A program made the translations under genes and the position numbers. Positions 51,507 through 59,817 of a DNA stretch of 64,000 nucleotides are shown in pieces (positions within the stretch are counted from its first letter, which is position 1; every line of letters starts with the position of its first letter). The notes under the pieces were generated by a model. The model had not been told where the DNA came from. It was given only the letters and a program-made list of their open reading frames with translations, and did no database searches. Origin of the DNA: an uncultured Parvularculaceae bacterium (lineage in GTDB: Bacteria > Pseudomonadota > Alphaproteobacteria > Caulobacterales > Parvularculaceae); NCBI GenBank assembly GCA_947259375.1, contig CAMYLZ010000027.1:1-64000 (forward strand), written 5' to 3'.

Positions 51507-52973
51507 ATGGATCAGTCGCCGCGCCTATCCCTGCCTTATCTCGCGCCCAACCAGGCGCAAAAGCATGTCACCGTCAATGAGGCGCTGCGGCGGCTTGATG
51601 CGCTAGCGCAATTGTCGGTCGTCTCGCGCACGACGGCTGCGCAACCGGCCTCGCCGGCGGATGGCGACGCGTATATCTTGCCGGCTTCGCCCAGCGGCGC
51701 GGATTGGGGCGGCTATGCGCAAGCGAGCATCGCGGTCTATCAGGACGGCGCCTGGAGCGAGATCGCCGCGCGCGAGGGCTTGCGCGCATGGGTCGCCGCC
51801 GATGACGAACTGGTGGTTTATGACGGCGCCGCATGGGCCGAGGTCAGCCCTGAAGTGACGGGCGCCGATCAATTCGGCGTCAATGCGAGCGCGGACGCCT
51901 CCAACCGGCTGACGGTGAAATCCGACGCGGTGCTGTTCAGCCATGATGACGTGACGCCGGGAAGCGGCGCCAGCCAGTTGAAGCTCAACAAGGCGACGGC
52001 CGGCGATACGGCGTCGGTGCTGTTCCAGACCGGCTTTTCCGGCCGTGCGGAGTTCGGCCTTGCCGGCGATGATGATTTCCACGTCAAGGTCAGCGCTGAC
52101 GGCGCGACGTGGTCAGAAGCGCTGGTCATCGACAAGACCACTGGCGGGGCGGTCTTTCTGGCGACGGACACGCCGCTCACGGCGATCAATGACGGCGCTT
52201 CTTCGCCGACATTGATGCTCACCAACTATGTCAGCAGCGCCGGCGGCGGCAATTTCACGATCCGGAAGGCGCGAGGGTCGAAAGCGAGCCCGGCTGCCGT
52301 TCAGTCCAATGACATCATCGGCGGATATTTCACCAAAGCCTATCACAGCGGCTGCGCTTTTTCGGGCAATGTCGGTTTTGCCGGCTTCCGGGCGCATGAG
52401 AATTTCACCGCCTCCGCGCAAGGGTCGAGTTTCGAGATCGCCACAACCTCGGACGGCGCGACATCGCGCACGGTGCGGGGCGTCTGGCATGAAGGGCTCG
52501 TTGCCGGTTCGCCGGCGGGCGGCGACAAAGGGCATGGATCGATTAGCGCCGAAGCGGTTTACGACGATAACACGCTGCTTTCCTGTTATGTCTTTGACGC
52601 GGCGCTGGATGGGGCCGTCGATCTGGCGAAATGGGATGCGAAAGCGCCGGACCGGCGAAGGGTCTTGCGCGATGCAGAGAGCGGCGAAATCGTCAGCGAC
52701 GAGACAGAGCGGCGCGACCATGATCCCGCGCGCCAGTTCGCCGCGCGCATCGGCTCGGCGCATGACCCGCTGACGCTTGACGGTTATGCAAAGCACTGGC
52801 GGGAAAAACGCCACCTTACCGCCATGCCGAATGAAGCGACGTTCGACCCGGTGAACGGTCAGCTTACCGCCGGCGAGTGGATTCAGCGCCTCGTCGAGAC
52901 GGTCGAAATCCAGGCCGTGTTGATCGAGCAATTGAACACGCGCCTGAAACCGCTTGAAGGACGGCGGCGGTGA
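51507..52973 (+). CDS. DUF2793 phage/gene-transfer-agent tail-type protein
   Basis: A 488-residue protein whose first 110 residues match DUF2793 (SLPYLAPNQAQKHVTVNEAL, then RRLDALAQLSVVSR, then PADGDAYILPASPSGADWGG), found in phage and gene-transfer-agent tail proteins of alphaproteobacteria. A beta-rich middle (about 120-370) suggests a fibre or receptor-binding part. The C-terminus is charged, with a final helix that may be a coiled coil (ETVEIQAVLIEQLNTRLKPL). No other phage or GTA gene is near, so it is an orphan. It may have a role in surface attachment or be left over from a prophage. Confidence 0.78.
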   Translation: MDQSPRLSLPYLAPNQAQKHVTVNEALRRLDALAQLSVVSRTTAAQPASPADGDAYILPASPSGADWGGYAQASIAVYQDGAWSEIAAREGLRAWVAADDELVVYDGAAWAEVSPEVTGADQFGVNASADASNRLTVKSDAVLFSHDDVTPGSGASQLKLNKATAGDTASVLFQTGFSGRAEFGLAGDDDFHVKVSADGATWSEALVIDKTTGGAVFLATDTPLTAINDGASSPTLMLTNYVSSAGGGNFTIRKARGSKASPAAVQSNDIIGGYFTKAYHSGCAFSGNVGFAGFRAHENFTASAQGSSFEIATTSDGATSRTVRGVWHEGLVAGSPAGGDKGHGSISAEAVYDDNTLLSCYVFDAALDGAVDLAKWDAKAPDRRRVLRDAESGEIVSDETERRDHDPARQFAARIGSAHDPLTLDGYAKHWREKRHLTAMPNEATFDPVNGQLTAGEWIQRLVETVEIQAVLIEQLNTRLKPLEGRRR

Positions 52974-53002
52974 CTGGCGCCTGTCCAGGCCGGTGTGCCC
53001 GA

Positions 53003-53512
53003 CTAGGCCGGCTTGAACGTCAGCGCGACGCCGTTATTGCAATAGCGCAGGCCGGTCGGTTTGGGGCCGTCTTCAAAGACATGGCCCTGATGGCCGCCGC
53101 AGCGCGCGCAGTGATATTCCGTACGCGGCAAAACGAGTTTGAAATCGGTCTTGGTGCCGATGGCGCCGGGAATATGGTCCCAGAAAGACGGCCAGCCCGT
53201 GCCGCTCTCATATTTCGTTTCCGACTTGAAAAGATCAAAGCCGCAACCGGCGCAGGCGTAAACGCCGTCGCGTTTTTCGTTATTCAGCGGGCTCGTGCCG
53301 GCGCGTTCCGTCGCTTCGCGGCGCAGCACGGCATAGGCTTCCGGCGACAGGCGGTCTTTCCATTCCAGCGTTGTAAGCTGCCATTTGTCGTAATCGGGGA
53401 TGGTCGATGGGTCGGGGTTTTTCGCCATGGCTTGTTCCTTTGTCTGCACGCCGCAGGCGGCGGCCATGCTGATCGCGCCGAGGGTCAGGGTGCGGCGGGT
53501 CAGTTTCGTCAT
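53003..53512 (-). CDS. msrB: Exported peptide-methionine (R)-S-oxide reductase
   Basis: Reduces methionine-R-sulfoxide in proteins. The 169-residue protein has zinc-binding CAGC and CARC pairs, GTGWPSFWDH and the catalytic Cys in RYCNNGVAL. The N-terminus MTKLTRRTLTLGAISMAAAC has twin Arg, a hydrophobic core and a possible lipobox AAAC, so it is probably exported by Tat and may be lipid-anchored in the periplasm. AGAGG precedes ATG 53512; the extended frame is not needed. Confidence 0.93.
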   Translation of the reverse strand: MTKLTRRTLTLGAISMAAACGVQTKEQAMAKNPDPSTIPDYDKWQLTTLEWKDRLSPEAYAVLRREATERAGTSPLNNEKRDGVYACAGCGFDLFKSETKYESGTGWPSFWDHIPGAIGTKTDFKLVLPRTEYHCARCGGHQGHVFEDGPKPTGLRYCNNGVALTFKPA

Positions 53513-53571
53513 AATGGATGCCTCTTGTCGCTGCGAACGAAATTCATCGCAGACTCTAACGAGAATTTGCA

Positions 53572-54516
53572 TCACAAAGAACGCGCGATGAGTTCACAAA
53601 TCGGCGCCATGATCAGCAACAGGCCGGCGTCGCGATTTGATTTGAACAGGGACAGGCAATTGTGACCGTCATCAATATCGAGCCGGCGCCATTGCCAGAA
53701 AAAGTGCGCTGCGGCTGGCAAGAGCCCGGCGGCAAAAGCAGGGCCCGCGCCGATCAGGTAACCGGCCAGGGTGAACAGCAGGAGCGTCGCGATGAACATG
53801 GCGGCGATGAACGGCTTTGTTTTGGCGCCAAGGCGCAAAGCGGAGGATTTCACGCCGATCAGCGCGTCGTCTTCCTTGTCCTGATGGGCGTAGATGGTGT
53901 CGTAGCCAAGGGTCCAGAAAAAGCCGGCGGCGTAAAGCGCGAAGGCTTCCGGCGCCAGCGCGCCGGTCGCGGCGGCGTATCCCACCAGCGCGCCCCAGTT
54001 GAAGGTCAGGCCAAGCCAGGCCTGCGGCCACCAGGTGATGCGCTTCATGAACGGATAGGCGGCGACGAGCGCCAGCGCCGCAAGGCCGGTAAGGATGGCC
54101 GCGCGGTTGAACTGGACAAGCACGGCAAGGCCAATAAGACAGAGCGCGACGAGAAACATCCACGCCTGCCGGGTCGTCAGCGCGCCGGCGGGAAGCGGGC
54201 GCAGCGCCGTGCGCGCGACCTTGGCGTCGATATCCTGATCGACAATGTCGTTATAGGCGCAGCCCGCCCCGCGCATCACATAAGCGCCGATCGCAAACAG
54301 CGCCGCGTGCCAGACGGCAACGAGGCCGCCAGCCCCGCCCGCACTCGCGAGCGCGACGCTCCACCAGCAGGGCAGCAAGAGCAGCCAGGCGCCGATCGGC
54401 CGGTCTGCGCGCATCAGCCGCAAATAGGCTCGGGCGAAGCGCGGTGCGCGGTCGACCCAGGCGCCGGGAACGGCGTCAGGCGTGGCTTCGGATCTGGCGG
54501 CGGGCGGGTTGGTCAT
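53572..54516 (-). CDS. ubiA: 4-hydroxybenzoate polyprenyltransferase
   Basis: Prenylates 4-hydroxybenzoate in the inner membrane, the second step of ubiquinone synthesis. The 314-residue protein has about nine membrane helices. The first Asp-rich motif is GCAYNDIVDQDIDAKVART, with the NDxxDxxxD pattern; the second is YDTIYAHQDKEDD. ATG 54516 follows the start of homology; the frame to 54672 reads through repeat DNA. The msrB start lies 60 bases downstream of the stop. Confidence 0.94.
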   Translation of the reverse strand: MTNPPAARSEATPDAVPGAWVDRAPRFARAYLRLMRADRPIGAWLLLLPCWWSVALASAGGAGGLVAVWHAALFAIGAYVMRGAGCAYNDIVDQDIDAKVARTALRPLPAGALTTRQAWMFLVALCLIGLAVLVQFNRAAILTGLAALALVAAYPFMKRITWWPQAWLGLTFNWGALVGYAAATGALAPEAFALYAAGFFWTLGYDTIYAHQDKEDDALIGVKSSALRLGAKTKPFIAAMFIATLLLFTLAGYLIGAGPAFAAGLLPAAAHFFWQWRRLDIDDGHNCLSLFKSNRDAGLLLIMAPICELIARSL

Positions 54517-54599
54517 AACAGCAAAATAGCGGGGGATAGCGGCGCCGACAAAGGGCGAAATGTCTCGCGGCGGGAGCGCAGTATAAGTGCGCTGCTTTT

Positions 54600-54720
54600 T
54601 AGCGCTCATTCCCGCGAAAGCGGGAAACCATGATTTTGGCGCGATTGCAGCAGAAGGGCGTTCGGCCGACATTTGCGCGGCATGGGTGCCCGCTTGCGCT
54701 GGGATGAGCGATGAGAGGGA
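54600..54720. repeat. Dispersed-type palindromic repeat (PAKAG/PACAGM type)
   Basis: TTCCCGC (54609-54615), GAAA, GCGGGAA (54620-54626), then at about 54684-54712 a second, degenerate unit reading TGCCCGCTTGCGCTGGGATG. In translation the two read IPAKAG and VPACAGM, the familiar artefact peptides of an intergenic repeat spread in many alphaproteobacterial genomes. It abuts the GIY-YIG relic. Copy number elsewhere cannot be seen. Confidence 0.65.
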
Positions 54721-54728
54721 AGAAGGAT

Positions 54729-55019
54729 ATGGGGGCGTTTTGGGTTTATATGCTGGCGAGCGGCAAAAACGGCGCGCTTTACAACGGCATCACCGACAAT
54801 CTGGGAAAACGGGTATGAGAACATAAGGAAAAAATATTCAAAGGTTTTGCAGCAAAATACGGTGTCGACCGGCTCGTTTGGTATGAGATGCGCGGTTTGC
54901 GCATATCGGCTTTAGAGCGCGAGCGCGCCATGAAAAAGTGGAACCGCGCAAGGAAGATTGAACTGATTGAGCGGGAAAACCCGGACTGGGAAGGTCTCTA
55001 TGAATTTATCAATAATTGA
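54729..55019 (+). pseudogene. GIY-YIG endonuclease gene inactivated by one in-frame stop
   Basis: The frame from ATG 54729 to TGA 55017 encodes 96 sense positions interrupted only by TGA at 54816-54818. Before it, FWVYMLASGKNGALYNGITD matches the VYML...LYxGIT core of small GIY-YIG proteins (URI/YhbQ type). After it come EHK, then KYGVDRLVWYE, then ERERAMKKWNRARKIELIER and NPDWEGLY, the typical end. In relatives the residue before EHK is often Trp or Tyr, so a TGG to TGA change would explain the break. Because the rest is intact, the mutation is recent, or a sequence error. Confidence 0.8.
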
Positions 55020-55040
55020 TAGCCACGACGAAACACCACG

Positions 55041-55811
55041 ATGATCCCACGCCTTTACATCGACGCGGGTCTTGAGCCCGGCGCCGCCGCGCCGTTGAGC
55101 GATGCGCAAGCGCACTACCTGAAAAACGTCCTGCGCCGCGCCCCCGGCGACGCCTTGCACCTGTTCAATGGCCGCGATGGCGAATTCGCGGCGGAAATCG
55201 CCGAGCTGAAAAAGAGGGGGGGCGTTGCCGCCATTGGCGAAAAGACCCGCGCGCAACCGCCTGAGCCAGACCTCGTGCTTTACTTCGCGCCGGTCAAGCG
55301 CGGGCCGCTGGAGACGATCATCCAGAAAGCGACGGAGCTCGGCGTCGCCGCGCTGCGCCCGGTGATCACAGAGCGTGTCGTGGCGCCGAAGCTCAATCTC
55401 GACCGGCTCCGCGCAATCGCTGTCGAGGCGGCCGAACAATCCGGGCGGTTAAGCGTTCCTTCCGTGGACGAACCGATAAAGCTTGCGCGCCTGCTTGAAG
55501 GCTGGCCCGCCGGCCGGCGGCTACTGTTTTGTGACGAGGCCGGCGATGACGAGACGCTTGAATGGGGCGGCGAGGAGGGGCGCGCCGCGCCCCTGTTAGA
55601 CGGGCTAAAGAGTGAGGATAGCAGTGCTCATGACTGGGCGGTGCTGACGGGGCCCGAAGGCGGGTTTACGCCTGCCGAACGGCGCCTTATCAGGGCGCAA
55701 AACTTCGGTATGGCGGCGAGCCTCGGCCCGCGGATTTTACGGGCCGATACGGCCGTCATCGCCGCCCTGGCCCTGTGGCAGGCGGCGCTTGGCGACTGGC
55801 GGCGCGGCTGA
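55041..55811 (+). CDS. rsmE: 16S rRNA (uracil1498-N3)-methyltransferase
   Basis: A 256-residue SPOUT methyltransferase. The N-terminal PUA-like part (AHYLKNVLRRAPGDALHLFN) is followed by the knotted domain with KRGPLETIIQKATELGV, TERVV, LTGPEGGFTPAE and LGPRILRADTA. It modifies U1498 in the 30S decoding region. The ubiA-rsmE-gshA order is conserved in alphaproteobacteria; here the relic and repeat lie between ubiA and rsmE. Confidence 0.95.
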   Translation: MIPRLYIDAGLEPGAAAPLSDAQAHYLKNVLRRAPGDALHLFNGRDGEFAAEIAELKKRGGVAAIGEKTRAQPPEPDLVLYFAPVKRGPLETIIQKATELGVAALRPVITERVVAPKLNLDRLRAIAVEAAEQSGRLSVPSVDEPIKLARLLEGWPAGRRLLFCDEAGDDETLEWGGEEGRAAPLLDGLKSEDSSAHDWAVLTGPEGGFTPAERRLIRAQNFGMAASLGPRILRADTAVIAALALWQAALGDWRRG

Positions 55812-55908
55812 TGTCGCAAAGCCGTGATGAAATCGAGACTTGGCGTTTCGCCGCCCCCGCGATAGAGCGTGCCCGGCGGGGGCAGGGCAAGGGCCTGGAG
55901 AATTAGAC

Positions 55909-57282
55909 GTGACAACCGCCAAACCATCCACGGGCAAGGCCCCGGTGATCGAATCGAAAGATCAGCTTATCGCGCATCTCGCCGCCGGCGCCAAACCGAA
56001 ATCGGAATGGAAGATCGGCACCGAGCATGAAAAGTTCGTGTTCTGCCGAACTTCGCTGAAACCTGTGCCTTATGAAGGCGATAGCGGCATTCGCGCTATT
56101 CTTGAAAAGCTCAGCGTCGAGACGGGGTGGGAGATCATCGCCGAAGGCGGACTACCCATAGGTCTTAAAGGCGCCGGGGCCAGCGTCTCGCTGGAGCCGG
56201 GCGGCCAGTTCGAGCTTTCCGGCGCGCCGCTCGACAATGTGCACCAGACCTGTGATGAGGTGCATCGTCACCTCGACGCGGTAAAGCGGGTCTGCGATCC
56301 GCTGGGCGTTGCTTTTCTCGGCATGGGTTTCGCCCCGACATGGACGCGCGATGAGGCGCCGAAAATGCCGAAAGCCCGTTATGACATCATGCGTCGTTAC
56401 ATGCCGACCAAAGGCGGTCTCGGCCTCGACATGATGCACCGGACCTGCACCGTGCAGGTCAATCTCGATTTCGCATCGGAAGCCGACATGGCGGCGAAGT
56501 TCAAAACCTCGCTGGCGTTGCAGCCGATTGCGACGGCGTTGTTCGCCAATTCCGGCCTGGTGGAAGGCAAGGACAGTGGTTACGCCTCCTGGCGCGCACA
56601 TATCTGGACCGATACAGACCCCGATCGCACAGGGCTGCTTAATTTCGTCTTCGAGGACGGGTTCGGTTTCGAGCGTTATGTGGATTTCATGCTCGACACG
56701 CCGATGTATTTCGTTCGCCGCGACGGCCAATATATCGACGCGGCGGGCCAGTCTTTCCGCGATTTTCTGAAAGGCGAATTGCCGGCCTTGCCGGGCGAAA
56801 AGCCGACCATGGACGATTGGGACGATCATCTGTCCACGGCGTTTCCCGAGGTCCGGCTGAAAACCTTCCTTGAAATGCGCGGCGCCGATAGCGGGCCGTG
56901 GGCGCGCATCTGCGCTTTGCCGGCTTTCTGGGTCGGGCTATTATATGACGAGGCGGCGCTCGCCGCCGCATGGGATGTCGCCAAGGGCTGGACGACGCAA
57001 ATGCGCGAGACCTTGCGCGACGACGCCGCAAGATTCGGGTTGAAGGCGGAAGTCGGCGGGCGCAGCGTGCAGGATGTGGCCCTTGAGGTATTGGAAATCT
57101 CGCGCGAAGGGTTGCGCCGGCGCGCGCACCCCGGCGTGACCGTGCCGGACGAGACGACCTATCTCGACCCGCTGGTGAAGATCGCGCAAAGCGGCGTCAC
57201 CATGGGCGAATACACTGTTGCGGCGTTTGCGAATGACATGAAGGGCGATGTGAAGAAACTCTTCGAGGCTTGCAAATATTAA
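55909..57282 (+). CDS. gshA: Glutamate-cysteine ligase (alphaproteobacterial/plant type)
   Basis: First step of glutathione synthesis: joins Glu and Cys with ATP. The 457-residue protein belongs to the plant-type GCL family: KIGTEHEKFVF (about 41-51), IGLKGAGASVSLEPGGQFEL, MMHRTCTVQVNLDF, and the C-terminal region GVTMGEYTVAAFANDM. Start is GTG 55909 with TGGAG upstream. The next gene but one is a glutathione transferase relative. Confidence 0.95.
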   Translation: MTTAKPSTGKAPVIESKDQLIAHLAAGAKPKSEWKIGTEHEKFVFCRTSLKPVPYEGDSGIRAILEKLSVETGWEIIAEGGLPIGLKGAGASVSLEPGGQFELSGAPLDNVHQTCDEVHRHLDAVKRVCDPLGVAFLGMGFAPTWTRDEAPKMPKARYDIMRRYMPTKGGLGLDMMHRTCTVQVNLDFASEADMAAKFKTSLALQPIATALFANSGLVEGKDSGYASWRAHIWTDTDPDRTGLLNFVFEDGFGFERYVDFMLDTPMYFVRRDGQYIDAAGQSFRDFLKGELPALPGEKPTMDDWDDHLSTAFPEVRLKTFLEMRGADSGPWARICALPAFWVGLLYDEAALAAAWDVAKGWTTQMRETLRDDAARFGLKAEVGGRSVQDVALEVLEISREGLRRRAHPGVTVPDETTYLDPLVKIAQSGVTMGEYTVAAFANDMKGDVKKLFEACKY

Positions 57283-57411
57283 AGCCCGTGATTCCAGCGG
57301 CCCTTTTTCATGGGACGGCGGCATGAGGCGGCGACCTCACGCAAATGCGATTTCGGGGCGCGCGATCGATCGCTACATCGACAGGCGACAGCAAACTGAC
57401 AGGGACCGTCA

Positions 57412-58293
57412 ATGACCGACGCATTGAGTTATACGCCGCCGAAAATCTGGAAATGGGAAAGCGAAAATGGCGGCCAGTTCGCTAGCATCAACCGGCCGAT
57501 CGCCGGCGCGACCCATGACAAGGAACTGCCCGTGGGCCGCCACCCGCTACAGCTTTACTCGCTTGGCACGCCCAATGGCGTCAAAGTGACGGTGCTGCTC
57601 GAAGAGCTTTTGGCGCAAGGCGTGAGCGAAGCGGAATATGACGCGTTTCTGATCCGGATTTCCGAAGGCGACCAGTTTTCGAGCGGCTTTGTCGAAATCA
57701 ACCCGAATTCGAAAATTCCGGCCCTCGTCGACCGTTCCGGGCCGGCGCCGGTGCGGGTTTTTGAATCCGGCGCGATCCTGCTTTATCTCGCCGAGAAATT
57801 CGGCAAGTTCCTGCCGTCAGATGCGTCCCAGCGCCCTGAATTGCTGTCCTGGCTGTTCTGGCAGATGGGCTCGGCGCCGTTTCTCGGCGGCGGCTTCGGG
57901 CATTTTTACGCCTATGCGCCGGAAAAGTTTGAATACCCCATCAATCGTTACGCCATGGAAGTAAAACGCCAGCTCGACGTGCTTGATCGTCATCTGGCTG
58001 AACGCCGGTTCATCCTCGGCGAGGAGTACACCATCGCCGACATCGCCATCTTCCCCTGGTATGGCGCGATGGCGCGCGGCCTTCTTTACGATGCGGCGGA
58101 GTTTCTTCAGGTCCACGAATATAAAAACGTTGTTCGCTGGGCGGAGGAAGTTTATGCGCGCCCGGCGGTGCAGCGCGGCCGTATGGTCAATCGCACTTTC
58201 GGCGAACCGGAAACCCAGTTGCACGAACGTCATGACGCAAGCGACTTCGACACCAAAACCCAGGACAAGATCGGCGAACCCGCCGCGTCTTGA
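57412..58293 (+). CDS. yghU: Glutathione S-transferase, YghU-like
   Basis: A 293-residue GST of the Nu class. A long N-terminal extension (YTPPKIWKWESENGGQFASI and NRPIAGATHDKELPVG) precedes the thioredoxin fold (HPLQLYSLGTPNGVKVTVLL), then INPNSKIPALVDRSGPAPVR, with a helical C-terminus. YghU and YfcG bind two glutathiones and have disulfide reductase activity, which is expected here. gshA lies just upstream, so the pair may serve glutathione metabolism. Confidence 0.9.
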   Translation: MTDALSYTPPKIWKWESENGGQFASINRPIAGATHDKELPVGRHPLQLYSLGTPNGVKVTVLLEELLAQGVSEAEYDAFLIRISEGDQFSSGFVEINPNSKIPALVDRSGPAPVRVFESGAILLYLAEKFGKFLPSDASQRPELLSWLFWQMGSAPFLGGGFGHFYAYAPEKFEYPINRYAMEVKRQLDVLDRHLAERRFILGEEYTIADIAIFPWYGAMARGLLYDAAEFLQVHEYKNVVRWAEEVYARPAVQRGRMVNRTFGEPETQLHERHDASDFDTKTQDKIGEPAAS

Positions 58294-58915
58294 CGTCTTT
58301 GGCGACACCGCCGGCGCCTGCCGCGCGTTAGCGCGCCGGGATGCGGCGCTGGCGCGTGCGCTGGACGCTATTGAACGCCCGCATATCCGCCGCCGCCCCG
58401 GCGGCTTCGAAGCGCTGTTCCGGATCATTGTCGAGCAGCAGGTCTCGGTCGCCAGCGCGCAAGCGATCTGGAAGCGCTGCCGCGAAGGACTTGATGAATT
58501 GACTCCGCATGCGGCGCTTCATCAGGGTGCAGACGGATTGCGCAGGCTTGGTTTGTCCGGTCCGAAAGCCCGCTATGTTACGGCTCTTGCTGATGATATC
58601 GAGGCTGGCCGGCTCGATGTCGCGGCCCTTTCACGGCTCGATGACGCGGCGGCGTTGCGCGAATTGCAACAGGTGAAGGGAATCGGTCCGTGGACCGCGG
58701 CGATCTACCTCCTGTTCTGCGAGGGGCGGGTCGATATCTGGCCGCCGGGCGATGTGGCGCTTCTGGGCGCATATCACGCCGCGCGCCTGCGCGGGCCGCA
58801 TCTCGAAATGAAACAGTTCGACGCGCGGGCGATGAAATGGGCTCCGTTTCGCGGCCTCGCGGCGCATATTTTGTGGACCTATTACGCCCATATTCGCGGG
58901 CGCGCGCCGATTTGA
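58232..58915 (+). CDS. DNA-3-methyladenine glycosylase, AlkA/HhH-GPD type
   Basis: A 227-residue base-excision glycosylase of the HhH-GPD family. It contains QQVSVASAQAIWKRC, RRLGLSGPKARYVTALADDI, the hairpin motif QQVKGIGPWTAAIYLLF, and the catalytic Asp in WPPGDVALLGAY. No ATG, GTG or TTG is in frame between the yghU stop and the domain, so ATG 58232 is taken; it overlaps yghU by 62 bases in another frame, implying translational coupling. It removes alkylated bases. Confidence 0.82.
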   Translation: MTQATSTPKPRTRSANPPRLDVFGDTAGACRALARRDAALARALDAIERPHIRRRPGGFEALFRIIVEQQVSVASAQAIWKRCREGLDELTPHAALHQGADGLRRLGLSGPKARYVTALADDIEAGRLDVAALSRLDDAAALRELQQVKGIGPWTAAIYLLFCEGRVDIWPPGDVALLGAYHAARLRGPHLEMKQFDARAMKWAPFRGLAAHILWTYYAHIRGRAPI

Positions 58916-59148
58916 GCGGCGTAAAACCCCTTGCCGCAAGCCGGTTTTCCGGCGGCGTGTCTCAGCCGGCTGTAGCAGGCTGTTGCGAAAATGCCGTCTT
59001 TTTGTTCAAAATTCTGTCATGGAGAATCAGCTATAGGAGAATATGGCTGATTTCGGTTATGCTTCGCATACAGCAGGGGAGTGCCCGCTTTCAGGTTACC
59101 GCGTAGGCATCGTCGGTTTGGAATTGATCGCTCACGGAGACGTCGCAA

Positions 59149-59715
59149 ATGTCCGTAGCGCCGCGATCGCCTGATGCCTGTCCCGCGCTGGTCCTTAATG
59201 CGGACTTCCGTCCCCTGAGCTATTTTCCCTTGTCGCTCTGGTCCTGGCAGGATGCGCTGAAAGCGGTATTCCTCGATCGCGTCGATGTGGTGGCGCAATA
59301 TGAAACCCGGGTTCATAGCCAGCATTTCGAAATGCGCCTGCCGTCGGTGGTGTCGCTGCGCAAATATGTCAATCATGCGCGCACGCCGGCCTTCACCCGT
59401 TTCAATGTCTTTCTTCGCGACCGTTTCGCCTGCCAATATTGCGGTTCAAATGCGCGCGATGCGTTGACCTTCGATCATGTGACGCCGCGCTCTCAGGGGG
59501 GTCGCACCACTTGGGAAAATATCGTCGCCGCCTGCAGCCCCTGCAATATCAGGAAGGGCGGACGCACCCCGGCGGAAGCGAAGATGTTTCCGGCGCGCGC
59601 GCCAGAACGCCCGACCATGTTCGAGCTGAATGAACGCGGCCGCGCCTTCCCGCCGCATTACCTGCATGAAAGCTGGCAGGATTTTCTTTACTGGGATTCC
59701 GAATTGGAGCCATAA
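59149..59715 (+). CDS. HNH endonuclease family protein
   Basis: A 188-residue protein widely kept in alphaproteobacteria. The HNH core is FACQYCGSNARDALTFDHVT followed by PRSQGGRTTWENIVAACSPC, with two CxxC zinc pairs (CQYC, CSPC) and the catalytic His in FDHV. The N-terminal part (VLNADFRPLSYFPLSLWSWQ) and C-terminus ending HESWQDFLYW are family-specific. Cell role is unknown; a housekeeping DNA-repair role is often suggested by conservation. CGGAGA precedes the ATG. Confidence 0.9.
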   Translation: MSVAPRSPDACPALVLNADFRPLSYFPLSLWSWQDALKAVFLDRVDVVAQYETRVHSQHFEMRLPSVVSLRKYVNHARTPAFTRFNVFLRDRFACQYCGSNARDALTFDHVTPRSQGGRTTWENIVAACSPCNIRKGGRTPAEAKMFPARAPERPTMFELNERGRAFPPHYLHESWQDFLYWDSELEP

Positions 59716-59817
59716 GACGGCGTCGTTTTCGGCGCCGGTCATGCGGTTGCGGTTTGTGCCGCAGGCCGCGCTGGCATATGCTTTCGGTCATCACAGTCGG
59801 GAGAAGGGGTTCCGCCA

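Noticed and set aside
54729-54818. Short functional peptide from the first 29 codons of the GIY-YIG relic
   Set aside because: The piece ends in the middle of the conserved core and lacks the downstream catalytic residues, so it is treated as part of a pseudogene.
59025-59052. AATCAGC/GCTGATT inverted repeat before the HNH gene
   Set aside because: Only 7-bp arms with a 14-base gap that itself includes a ribosome-binding-like AGGAGA; too weak to call an operator or terminator.
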